Origin: RGIG7949 sp045628845 | Lineage (GTDB): Bacteria > Bacillota > Clostridia > Oscillospirales > Oscillospiraceae | Direction: 5' to 3' | Assembly (NCBI GenBank): GCA_045628845.1 | Contig: JAZQQE010000104.1 | Span: forward strand, 1 to 44,319 | Length of the DNA: 44,319 nucleotides | Part shown: positions 17,479 through 24,399 of the stretch, one piece after another | How positions within the stretch are numbered: position 1 is the stretch's first letter | How the letters are laid out: every line of letters begins with the position of its first letter | Translations under genes and position numbers: made by a program | The notes under the pieces: model-generated | Seen by the model: only the letters and a program-made list of their open reading frames with translations | Told to the model about the DNA's origin: nothing | Database searches by the model: none

Positions 17479-18252
17479 TCACCTTTGGAGGAAGCCGATG
17501 TATTCGTCAAAGAGATTGAAGAGCATATCGCCCGAGCAGACGGGTATCGCGGCGTCGGTATCCGCGAGGGGCTCGTAGCGGTATACGTCGTGCGCGGCAG
17601 TCAGCACGAGGGCCGGGATGACGTCGTACCGCGGGCCGAAAAGCACCTCGAGATATTCCGTGTATTTCGCAGCCTGAACGATCTCCATCGGGTCCGGCGT
17701 GTCCTTCATTTTGAATTCGAGAGAGAACACTCTGTCCTCCGTGATGACGAGCACGTCGGCGTAGATCCGTATGTACTTCGCTCTGTTGAAGCGCACCTCG
17801 AAGGCTATCTCCCAGTCGGGGCGGAGCACCTCACGCAGGTCCTCGAAGAGCGTCAGCATCACGGCGCGGCAGTCGCGGAAGGAGTGGAAAAGGCCGCGCG
17901 TATCGTTCAGATTGCGCCCGACCCTGCGGCACCCGTCAAGCAGCGCCGCAAACCATTCATCCTCGCCGAGGGCAAGAAACTCGCCGACCGTCGAGTAATA
18001 GCCGCAGAACTCACCGAGTCCGTAATGCGGGCGTGTCTGCCGCACGAAGCCGTGCCACAGATAATCATCGTCGCGCAGACAGAGCTCCTTCATGAACGGA
18101 GCTGTGTAGAGGTAGCGGTTCACCGTAGTCCGGTCGGAGTGCACCTCGGCGGCGATGTCCTTCGCCTTTATCCCGTCGTGACTGCATATAACGGAGTATA
18201 TGGCGCGCTCGAGCATATCGGTCCTATGCAGTTTCTCCGACGTGCGGCTCAT
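17479..18252 (-). CDS. HTH plus RecB-like PD-(D/E)XK nuclease-fold protein
   Basis: A 257-residue soluble protein of unknown function. The start at 18252 has AGGGAG 6 nt upstream; a longer frame reaching 18495 only overlaps the neighbouring zinc-ribbon gene in another phase. Residues about 10-50 look like a helix-turn-helix (LERAIYSVI..GIKAKDIAAEV..DRTTVNRYL). Residues 160-200 carry the arrangement of RecB/Cas4-type PD-(D/E)XK nucleases: a strand ending in Asp166 (RIYADVLVI), then SLEFK with Glu179 and Lys181, then QAAKY (Gln193, Tyr197; the QxxxY helix). This is a motif reading, not a proven homology. The HTH could instead mark a regulator with an inactive nuclease fold. It stands alone, between a hairpin terminator and the MATE gene, without a helicase, methylase or Cas gene nearby. 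Confidence 0.72.
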   Translation of the reverse strand: MSRTSEKLHRTDMLERAIYSVICSHDGIKAKDIAAEVHSDRTTVNRYLYTAPFMKELCLRDDDYLWHGFVRQTRPHYGLGEFCGYYSTVGEFLALGEDEWFAALLDGCRRVGRNLNDTRGLFHSFRDCRAVMLTLFEDLREVLRPDWEIAFEVRFNRAKYIRIYADVLVITEDRVFSLEFKMKDTPDPMEIVQAAKYTEYLEVLFGPRYDVIPALVLTAAHDVYRYEPLADTDAAIPVCSGDMLFNLFDEYIGFLQR

Positions 18253-18322
18253 CCGCGGCTCCCTACCTTTCGGTCCGTGTTTCCGTTCATCATTATAACC
18301 GACGCGGGCTGGAAAATGAAGA

Positions 18323-18352
18323 CCCTCCGCACCGGATAATCGGTGCAGAGGG
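18323..18352 (-). terminator. Hairpin terminator after the 192-aa zinc-ribbon gene
   Basis: CCCTC-c-GCACCG (18323-18334) pairs with CGGTGC-a-GAGGG (18341-18352) around a 6-nt loop. On the minus strand the following TCTTCATTTTCC is a weak U-tract. It separates the zinc-ribbon gene from the HTH/nuclease-like gene. Confidence 0.65.
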
Positions 18353-18368
18353 CCGTTTATTCGCGGAT

Positions 18369-18947
18369 TTACACTTCGGGCATATCCTGCGGGTTTGCGG
18401 GCTCGACGGCTATGGCGAAGCCGCCCTTGGAGAAGTGCGCCTTGCACCAGACGTACGGGGCCTGCGGCGTCACGGTGAACACGGGGTCGTTGCACTTGCG
18501 GGTGGTAGTGTGCGTGACGTGGACCTTGTGGGAGCCGAAGGGCACGCTTATCCTGATGCTCTGCTTATTGGCGATATGACCGCAGGGAACGTCATCTATG
18601 TACACGCCCATGCCGACAGCAGACCCCATATAGTTGCCCATGCGGTACATCTGTATGTATCCGCCCTTTGCAAGCGGTGCGCCGCACTTCGGGCACGCGG
18701 TCTGCTGCTCGGTGCCGTCGAACACGTCGCCGTTCGGGCAGCGGTAGCGCACGGTCACGTTGGAGAAATTCTTGCCCGCATAAACGGGAGCAGGCGGCTG
18801 AACAGGCTGAGGGGCGGGCTGGTAAGCAGGCTGCTGAACGGGCTGAGCCGGGACGGTGGGAGCGATCACGGCGAGTCTGTTTCCGCATTTGGTGCAGAAG
18901 ACTGCGCCCTCTCCCGCGGGGGCTCCGCAATTAGAACAAAAAGCCAT
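18369..18947 (-). CDS. Double zinc-ribbon protein with Pro/Gln linker
   Basis: A 192-residue protein. The N-terminus is a zinc ribbon (CSNCG at residues 4-8, CTKCG near 18-22), followed by a Pro/Gln/Ala-rich flexible linker (about 28-58). A second cysteine set follows (RCPNGD and CPKCG). The C-terminal part is beta-rich (VYIDDVPCGHIANKQSIRIS and HKVHVTHTTTRK), resembling the small beta domains that follow zinc ribbons in many Clostridia proteins. There is no signal peptide or membrane segment. The start has AAAGGA upstream. It lies 34 bp after the lipoprotein gene and is probably co-transcribed with it. Function is unknown; zinc ribbons of this type usually mediate protein or nucleic-acid contacts. 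Confidence 0.82.
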   Translation of the reverse strand: MAFCSNCGAPAGEGAVFCTKCGNRLAVIAPTVPAQPVQQPAYQPAPQPVQPPAPVYAGKNFSNVTVRYRCPNGDVFDGTEQQTACPKCGAPLAKGGYIQMYRMGNYMGSAVGMGVYIDDVPCGHIANKQSIRISVPFGSHKVHVTHTTTRKCNDPVFTVTPQAPYVWCKAHFSKGGFAIAVEPANPQDMPEV

Positions 18948-18981
18948 TTTGAACGTCCTTTCTTTTTCGTATATAAAGCTG

Positions 18982-19554
18982 TTATTTCTTATTTATCGTT
19001 ATCTCGGCGTAGTTTCTTTCGCTCGCCGCGGAGAGCCTGACGGACACGCCGTCACCGGTGAAATCAGCCCACACGACAGCTCCCCCGTCCACCTCGACGT
19101 AGGGATTCTCGCCCTCGTCGAGAGGCTCGCCATAGAGCTTCACGAGCTCCGTGCGGCAGGTCTCGAATCCGCTTTTCCCGGAGTGTATCCATATCCTGCC
19201 GACCGTCGGCTCGCCGCCTGCGTCGTCAAAATAGAGGACGGCATAGTCTTCGTTTCCGAACAGGGTCCCGTCGGCGTAAGTCCTGGAAATGACGCCGTCC
19301 GAGATGACGCTTTGCGGTATCCCGACCTCTTTCGCGGTCTTACCGAGGAAGTCGGCGCACCCGAGCAGGTCGCCCGTCAGCACCCCGTCAGACGTGGGAT
19401 TGACCGGGAGCATCCCATCCTCCGCAGGTGCGGCGGGAGTCGGATCGGGCTCAGTCGGCAGCGGCGCGGCGGGCACGTTTCCCGCTCCGCAGGCAGGCAG
19501 GATGAGCGACATCAAAAGAAGCATCGCGGCGGCCACCATAAGCTTGCGTCTCAT
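18982..19554 (-). CDS. Predicted lipoprotein of unknown function
   Basis: A 190-residue exported protein. The start at 19554 has AAGGAG 7 nt upstream and lies just downstream of a good promoter. The signal peptide (MRRKL then a hydrophobic core) ends in the lipobox LPAC, so Cys22 should be lipidated and the protein held on the outer face of the membrane. A Pro/Ala/Thr-rich tether (residues about 25-50) precedes a globular domain of about 130 residues with alternating strands (DYAVLYFDDAGG, TVGRIWIHSG, GAVVWADFTG, YAEITINKK). The repeated pattern of a short helix followed by KLYGEP recalls small BamE-like or lipoprotein beta folds, but no family is assigned. It is flanked on both sides by zinc-ribbon genes on the same strand. 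Confidence 0.82.
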   Translation of the reverse strand: MRRKLMVAAAMLLLMSLILPACGAGNVPAAPLPTEPDPTPAAPAEDGMLPVNPTSDGVLTGDLLGCADFLGKTAKEVGIPQSVISDGVISRTYADGTLFGNEDYAVLYFDDAGGEPTVGRIWIHSGKSGFETCRTELVKLYGEPLDEGENPYVEVDGGAVVWADFTGDGVSVRLSAASERNYAEITINKK

Positions 19555-19579
19555 ATCTTCTCCTTCGCGGTCCGGTTTT

Positions 19580-19608
19580 TTTATATTTCCGGATGCAGTC
19601 AAAATCAA
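19580..19608 (-). promoter_or_regulatory. Promoter of the lipoprotein gene
   Basis: TTGATT (19603-19608) and TATAAA (19580-19585) on the minus strand are separated by exactly 17 nt. The predicted start of about 19573 leaves a short leader containing the AAGGAG. Confidence 0.65.
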
Positions 19609-19633
19609 CAGATGCTCTCTGACTGGCTCGGCG

Positions 19634-19990
19634 TCAGTCGAGTTTGTTCCCGCAGGCGGAGCAGAAATGGTCCTTCCCCAGAACGTATCTGTTTCCGCAT
19701 ATATTGCAGAATCTGTACGTGACCGAGGTATCCGTCTCCTGCTGCGGCGGCGTGTAAGCCGGGGCGGGAGCGGGTACGGGCTGTGGGTAATACGGCGAGC
19801 CGTCCGGATTTATCGCGTAGAGCTCGTTATGCCTCAGCGGAGTTTTGCACTTCGGGCAATAGACGAAGCCGTTGGGATACCACGGTCTGAAATCGAGGCT
19901 GTAATCGGTATATCTGACGAGCGTTCTGCACGTCGTGCACTGCATCTGATAGGTCAGTCCGCTGTGCCACAGGGCTCTCTTGAATGCCAT
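19634..19990 (-). CDS. Small protein with two zinc ribbons
   Basis: A 118-residue protein with a zinc ribbon at each end. The first uses C18-T-T-C21 with YCPKC near 44-48. The second lies near the C-terminus (FCNICG and FCSACG). Between them is a Pro/Ala-rich linker (PQPVPAPAPAYTPPQQ). GGAGGAG lies about 7 nt before the ATG. It has no signal peptide. The layout, two metal-binding modules joined by a flexible linker, matches the neighbouring 192-aa protein, so the two probably belong to one functional set with the intervening lipoprotein. A specific role cannot be assigned. Confidence 0.8.
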   Translation of the reverse strand: MAFKRALWHSGLTYQMQCTTCRTLVRYTDYSLDFRPWYPNGFVYCPKCKTPLRHNELYAINPDGSPYYPQPVPAPAPAYTPPQQETDTSVTYRFCNICGNRYVLGKDHFCSACGNKLD

Positions 19991-20063
19991 GGTCTGTCTC
20001 CTCCATCATTGTTATACGGCATGCGCCGGGCCTGCGAAGGGCTTGATTTTGAGGGTACTGCTT

Positions 20064-20921
20064 TTATGCGGCGTCCCTGTGTTTAAGGGCGAGGACATCG
20101 AGGAAGAAAAATACCGCGAGGGCGATGAGAGCGATAAGCCCCGAGCGGAGGAAATCTCCGTACGCGCTTTCGGCAGAGAGCGCGGAGGCGCCGCCGAGGA
20201 TCGTGTATTTCTCTATCATGAACTCACCCTTCTGCGACGTATCCGCGACGAGATGGACGCCGTAGCCGAAGTCCGTGGACTCCGTAACGAAGCTGTCCTT
20301 CAGTCTGTGATTGGAGACGAGGAGGTCCACGATGACGTATATCGCGCCGCTCAGGAAGCCGTAGACGAGGTCTATTATCATCGCGCCGATATTCTTTTTG
20401 AGAAGGTCCGCTATGAACAGCATTATCTGCGCGTAGCAGACGCTCTCGATGAAGTTCACGAGCAGATACAGGAGGAATTCCCCCCCGTCCTGCCAGATGA
20501 CGTTTTTGCAGAAAATAAGGATTATCAGGCTTCCGAAAACGAGATTCACGATGAAGCCCGCGAGCATGTATACGACGACAAGAAGGAGGTCCGCTCCGGC
20601 AAGCTTCATCTTGTCGGTGCGGTAGCCCACGAGGTTCTTGATGTAGCCCGTGGAGTAGTCGAAGGCGAGGAACATTATCGGGAACACCGACAATATGACT
20701 GTATGGAAGCCGGTGGAGAACATGCTTCTCAGCATGACGAAGCCGTTTTGCGGCTCGGGCTCGCCGAAGACGTCGCCGAAGATTCCCGTAGCGAGGATGA
20801 CGGGCAGGAACGCTTCAGTGAGAAATACGACGGCGCACATGAGGAACGAGGCTGCCAGGATTATGTAGGTGAGCTTGCTCTTCCTCATCCTGTAAACGTA
20901 CATTCTGAACGTATCAAGCAC
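20064..20921 (-). CDS. ABC-2 type transporter permease
   Basis: A 285-residue membrane protein with about six hydrophobic segments (near residues 18-40, 62-90, 100-130, 145-170, 172-200 and 255-280), typical of ABC-2 permeases that work with BcrA-type ATPases. The best start is GTG at 20919-20921: GGAGGT lies 7 nt upstream inside the end of the ATPase gene, and the two frames overlap by 8 nt, implying translational coupling. A TTG 24 nt further upstream is possible but lacks a site. The first hydrophobic segment is followed by a polar loop rich in Asp/Glu/Pro (FGDVFGEPEPQNGF). The substrate is unknown; peptide or lantibiotic resistance is the usual theme of such pairs. Confidence 0.87.
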   Translation of the reverse strand: MLDTFRMYVYRMRKSKLTYIILAASFLMCAVVFLTEAFLPVILATGIFGDVFGEPEPQNGFVMLRSMFSTGFHTVILSVFPIMFLAFDYSTGYIKNLVGYRTDKMKLAGADLLLVVVYMLAGFIVNLVFGSLIILIFCKNVIWQDGGEFLLYLLVNFIESVCYAQIMLFIADLLKKNIGAMIIDLVYGFLSGAIYVIVDLLVSNHRLKDSFVTESTDFGYGVHLVADTSQKGEFMIEKYTILGGASALSAESAYGDFLRSGLIALIALAVFFFLDVLALKHRDAA

Positions 20922-21834
20922 GGTCCTCACCTCCGACCAGATCAAGATAGAAGGCTTCCAGAGTACGTCCCTTTATTTCAACGGTGCGCGGCGGCAGGCC
21001 TTCACGGCACAGTGCCGACACCATGGCGGGAGTTTCGTTCACGCCCTCTTTTACGATTATCCGCCCTCCGGATACCCCGGAGGATGCGTAGCCCGCGGCT
21101 CTGAGCACGCCTGCCGCCCTTTCGGGCTCGTCGGCAGCGATCTCGACGCGGTCGCTGCATTCGTATTCCAGCTCTTCCCGCGTTATCTCCTTGACGATGC
21201 GTCCGTGGTCTATTATGCCGTAATGCGTCACTATCTTGGAGAGCTCTTCAAGTATGTGGCTCGACACGACGACGGTCATGCCTCTCTCCTCGTGCAGACG
21301 GATGAGTATCTCTCTCACCTCCGCGATGCCCTGCGGGTCGAGCCCGTTTATGGGCTCGTCGAGCACGAGCAGCTCCGGCTCTCCCACGAGTGCGAGGGCG
21401 ATACCGAGTCTCTGCTTCATGCCGAGGGAATATCCGCCCGCTTTCTTTTTCGCGACGGACGCAAGTCCCACGAGCGAGAGCAGCTCCATGATGTAATTTT
21501 CGCTGTAATCTATCCCGCCGCAGATGCACTTCATTTCGAGGTTTTCGTATGCGGACATGGAGGAATGTATTCCCGGCGTCTCAATGAGCGTGCCCACTCT
21601 TCTCAGCACGTCGCTGCCGTCCATATCCGTGTTCCGGACACCGAAGAGCGAGAAACCGCCGGAGGTCGGGCGGATGAATCCGCTTATCATTTTGAGGATG
21701 GTGGTCTTTCCGGCGCCGTTTCTGCCGATAAGGCCGTAAACGTCGCCCTTGTTCACGTTTATGCAGACCTTGTCGACGGCAAGGGTGCTTTTGAATCTCT
21801 TCGTGAGATCGAAAGTCGATAATACCGTTTCCAT
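20914..21834 (-). CDS. ABC transporter ATP-binding protein, BcrA type
   Basis: A 306-residue cytosolic ATPase driving the adjacent ABC-2 permease. Visible motifs are Walker A GRNGAGKTT (37-45), signature YSLGMKQRLGIA, Walker B LLVLDEPINGLDP and the switch His in VVVSSHILEEL. The C-terminal 80 residues form the extra beta domain usual for BcrA/lantibiotic-immunity ATPases (DRVEIAADEPERAAG and onward). GGGAGG lies 5 nt before the ATG. A leader hairpin (21848-21871) sits just upstream. Role inferred from family: export of, or protection from, a membrane-active peptide, or a housekeeping ABC-2 function; no peptide gene or two-component system is nearby. Confidence 0.92.
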   Translation of the reverse strand: METVLSTFDLTKRFKSTLAVDKVCINVNKGDVYGLIGRNGAGKTTILKMISGFIRPTSGGFSLFGVRNTDMDGSDVLRRVGTLIETPGIHSSMSAYENLEMKCICGGIDYSENYIMELLSLVGLASVAKKKAGGYSLGMKQRLGIALALVGEPELLVLDEPINGLDPQGIAEVREILIRLHEERGMTVVVSSHILEELSKIVTHYGIIDHGRIVKEITREELEYECSDRVEIAADEPERAAGVLRAAGYASSGVSGGRIIVKEGVNETPAMVSALCREGLPPRTVEIKGRTLEAFYLDLVGGEDRA

Positions 21835-21847
21835 GTTTCCTCCCGTC

Positions 21848-21871
21848 CGGGAAAGCGTGTACCGCTTCCCG
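21848..21871 (-). promoter_or_regulatory. Leader hairpin next to the ribosome binding site of the ABC ATPase
   Basis: CGGGAAAGCG (21848-21857) pairs with CGCTTCCCG (21863-21871) with one bulged base and a 5-nt loop. On the minus strand it directly precedes the GGGAGG, so it could affect initiation or mRNA stability. No regulator binding is claimed. Confidence 0.45.
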
Positions 21872-21890
21872 CGACCGTATTTTATGCAGT

Positions 21891-21920
21891 TCAGCCCCGC
21901 AGAGATATCCGCGGGGCTGA
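21891..21920 (-). terminator. Strong hairpin after lysS, without a U-tract
   Basis: TCAGCCCCGC (21891-21900) pairs perfectly with GCGGGGCTGA (21911-21920) around a 10-nt loop, 13 bp past the lysS stop. On the minus strand the following bases (ACTGCATAAAATACGG) lack a run of T, so termination may be partial or serve mainly for 3'-end protection. Confidence 0.55.
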
Positions 21921-21932
21921 TGACGCCTTAGA

Positions 21933-23879
21933 TCAATACATTTTCGCTCCGGCGGGGATATGGTCGTCCACCATGAGAAGGTGGAGCTTCTCCTCGCCCT
22001 CTTCCTTGTGGACGGCGGAGATGAGCATACCGCAGGATTCGATGCCCATCATCTGACGCGGCGGAAGGTTCGTGATGGCGATGCAGGTCTTGCCGACGAG
22101 CTCCTCGGGCTCGTAGTAGGCGTGGATGCCGGAGAGGATGATGCGGTCGGTACCCGTGCCGTCATCGAGAGTGAACTGAAGGAGCTTCTTGGTCTTCTTG
22201 ACGGCCTCGCAGGCCTTGACCTTGACGGCGCGGAAATCAGACTTCGAGAACGTCTCGAAATCGACGCTGTCAGAAAAGAGAGGCTCTATCTCGACCTTGG
22301 AGAAATCTATCGGCTCGGGAGCCTTTTCGGGAGCTTTTTCGGCTGCCTTGACGGCGGCAGGCGCAGCGTCCGTCTTCGCGGAATCAAGCGGCTTCATCGT
22401 CGGGAAGAGGATGACGTCGCGGATGGAATCCGTGCCGCAGAGCATCATGGCACAGCGGTCTATGCCGAAGCCGAGACCGCCCGTGGGAGGCATACCGTAT
22501 TCAAGGGCAAGGACAAAGTCCTCATCCATCATGTCCGCTTCCTCGTCGCCTCCGGCACGCTTTTCTGCCTGCTTCTTGAAGCGCTCATACTGGTCGATGG
22601 GATCGTTGAGCTCGGAGAAGGCGTTGCCCATCTCGCAGCCGCAGATGAACATCTCGTAACGCTCGGTGAGGTGCGGGTCGGCGGGGCTGCGTTTGGCAAG
22701 CGGGCTGACCTCAACGGGGTACATCGTGATGAACGTGGGCTGGATGAGCGTCTCCTCGACCTTCTGGTCGAAGGCCTCGTAGAGCGCGTTGCCCCAGGTC
22801 TTGTCGACGTTCTCCATGTCGACGCCGACGCTCTTTGCGAGCGCGACGGCGGCTTCAGCATCGCCCTCGATGGCCATGAAATCGGCGCCCGTCACGTCCC
22901 TGACGGCGTCGGCCATCGTGATACGCTTCCACGACGGAGTGAGGTCTATATCATGGCCGAGCCACGTGACGCTGTAAGTACCGAGTATCTCTTTTGCGGC
23001 GCCGGAGATGATGCCCTCGAGGATATCCATCATGCCGTCGAGATTCGTAAATGCCTGATAGAGCTCGCAGGTCGTGAACTCGGGGTTGTGCTTGGTATCC
23101 ATGCCCTCGTTGCGGAAGATGCGGCCTACCTCGTACCCGCGCTCCATGCCGCCGACGATGAGGCGCTTCAGATGGAGCTCCGTGGCGATGCGCATGTACA
23201 TGTCTATGTCAAGGGTATTATGGTGCGTGATGAAGGGGCGGGCGGTCGCGCCGCCTGCGATGGGGCTGAGCACGGGGGTCTCGACCTCCATGAAGCCGAG
23301 AGAATCGAGATAGCGGCGCAGGAAAGCCACGAAGCGGCTGCGTATCTCGAAGTTGCGCTTGCTCTCGGGGTTGACGATGAGGTCGACGTAGCGCTGACGG
23401 TAGCGGAGCTCCTTGTCGGTCAGGCCGTGGAACTTCTCGGGCAGCGGCTGAAGGGACTTGCTCAGGAGCTTTATCGTCTTCACGCGGACGCTCATCTCGC
23501 CGCGCTGGGTACGGAAGGCTTCGCCGGTCACGCCGACGATGTCGCCTATATCATACTTCTTGAACTCGTCGTATATCTCCTCGTCCATCTCGTCGCGGCG
23601 TGCGTAGAGCTGGATGCGGCCGGACCTGTCCTGCAGGTCGCAGAAGCTGACCTTGCCCATGCCGCGCTTGGACATGAGGCGACCTCCGACGGAGACGGTC
23701 TGACCTTCGAGCGCGTCGAAGTTATCCTTGATATCCTGCGCGTGATGCGTCACGTCGAAGCGGGTCTCGAAAAACGGATTCCTGCCCGCGTCCTGCAAAG
23801 CCTTGAGCTTCTCGCGCCTTATGCGGAGTATTTCGGAGAGGTCCTCCGCAGCATTGATGTTATTGGTTTCGTCTGACAT
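21933..23879 (-). CDS. lysS: Lysyl-tRNA synthetase with C-terminal Trbp111-like tRNA-binding domain
   Basis: Class II LysRS, attaching lysine to tRNA-Lys in the cytosol. Residues about 60-140 are the OB-fold anticodon-binding domain (VSVGGRLMSKRGMGKVSFCDLQD region). The catalytic core spans about 150-498 with motif 1 near RRYLDSLGFMEVETPVL, motif 2 near GRIFRNEGMDTKHNPEFT, and motif 3 GGLGFGIDR (467-475). Bacterial LysRS usually ends near residue 495-505. Here an Ala/Lys/Pro linker (about 500-525) joins a further domain (about 528-648) of the Trbp111/EMAPII type: SKSDFRAVKVKACEAVKKTKKLL, GIHAYYEPEELVGK, NLPPRQMMGIESCGMLIS. That domain is normally seen at the end of MetRS or as a free protein. 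GGAGG precedes the ATG; greA lies 20 bp upstream. Confidence 0.95.
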   Translation of the reverse strand: MSDETNNINAAEDLSEILRIRREKLKALQDAGRNPFFETRFDVTHHAQDIKDNFDALEGQTVSVGGRLMSKRGMGKVSFCDLQDRSGRIQLYARRDEMDEEIYDEFKKYDIGDIVGVTGEAFRTQRGEMSVRVKTIKLLSKSLQPLPEKFHGLTDKELRYRQRYVDLIVNPESKRNFEIRSRFVAFLRRYLDSLGFMEVETPVLSPIAGGATARPFITHHNTLDIDMYMRIATELHLKRLIVGGMERGYEVGRIFRNEGMDTKHNPEFTTCELYQAFTNLDGMMDILEGIISGAAKEILGTYSVTWLGHDIDLTPSWKRITMADAVRDVTGADFMAIEGDAEAAVALAKSVGVDMENVDKTWGNALYEAFDQKVEETLIQPTFITMYPVEVSPLAKRSPADPHLTERYEMFICGCEMGNAFSELNDPIDQYERFKKQAEKRAGGDEEADMMDEDFVLALEYGMPPTGGLGFGIDRCAMMLCGTDSIRDVILFPTMKPLDSAKTDAAPAAVKAAEKAPEKAPEPIDFSKVEIEPLFSDSVDFETFSKSDFRAVKVKACEAVKKTKKLLQFTLDDGTGTDRIILSGIHAYYEPEELVGKTCIAITNLPPRQMMGIESCGMLISAVHKEEGEEKLHLLMVDDHIPAGAKMY

Positions 23880-23899
23880 ATTTCCTCCAAGGGGAGCTC

Positions 23900-24373
23900 T
23901 CAGCGGGCGTGGCTGATGCTCAGGATCTTATATTTGAGGACTCCGGCGGGGGCGTTGACACTGATGGTGTCGCCGTCCTTGTGGCCGATGAGAGCGGCGC
24001 CGAACGGGGATTCCTCGGATATCTTGCCGTTGAGAGGATCGGCCTCCTGAGAGCTGACGACGTGGTACTCTTCCTCTTCATTCGTCTCGAGGTCGATGAC
24101 CTTGACGACGGCGCCGAGGCCGACTCTGCCGGTCTCCTTGCTGCGCTCGATTATCTCGGCGTTTTCTATGAGGTTCTTGATCTCGGCGATCTTGGAATAG
24201 AGCATTCCCTGCTCCGTTTTCGCCTCATCGTACTCGCTGTTTTCAGACAGGTCGCCAAAGCTGCGCGCTTCCTTTATGAGTTCGGAAACCTCTTTTTCTC
24301 TTACGGTCTGGAGATAATTCAGCTCGTCTTTGAGCGCCTGATAACGCTCTTCGCTCATACGGAACTTAGCCAT
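23900..24373 (-). CDS. greA: Transcription elongation factor GreA
   Basis: GreA rescues backtracked RNA polymerase by stimulating transcript cleavage. The 157-residue length is exactly that of the family. The N-terminal coiled coil (residues 1-75) contains the tip motif FGDLSENSEYDEAK, whose acidic residues reach the polymerase active site. The C-terminal FKBP-like domain carries GLGAVVKVIDLETNEEEEY and SPFGAALIGHKDGDTISV. The ATG at 24373 is chosen because AAGGAA lies 9 nt upstream; a longer TTG-initiated version would put that site inside the gene. It lies 26 bp after ctpA and 20 bp before lysS, inside one operon. The greA-lysS pairing is common in Bacillota. Confidence 0.95.
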   Translation of the reverse strand: MAKFRMSEERYQALKDELNYLQTVREKEVSELIKEARSFGDLSENSEYDEAKTEQGMLYSKIAEIKNLIENAEIIERSKETGRVGLGAVVKVIDLETNEEEEYHVVSSQEADPLNGKISEESPFGAALIGHKDGDTISVNAPAGVLKYKILSISHAR

Positions 24374-24399
24374 GTCAACATTTCCTTTCAAGGCAGTTT

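Noticed and set aside
17479..18252. Cas4 or an adaptation module
   Set aside because: No cas1, cas2 or repeat array is in the window and the cysteines of the Cas4 iron-sulfur cluster are not visible.
18253..18495. N-terminal extension of the HTH/nuclease-like gene
   Set aside because: It overlaps the zinc-ribbon gene out of phase, passes through a terminator hairpin and has Arg/Gly-rich unnatural composition; the ATG at 18252 has a ribosome binding site.
21960..23876. Long plus-strand frame opposite lysS
   Set aside because: Same-phase antisense shadow of a clear LysRS gene.
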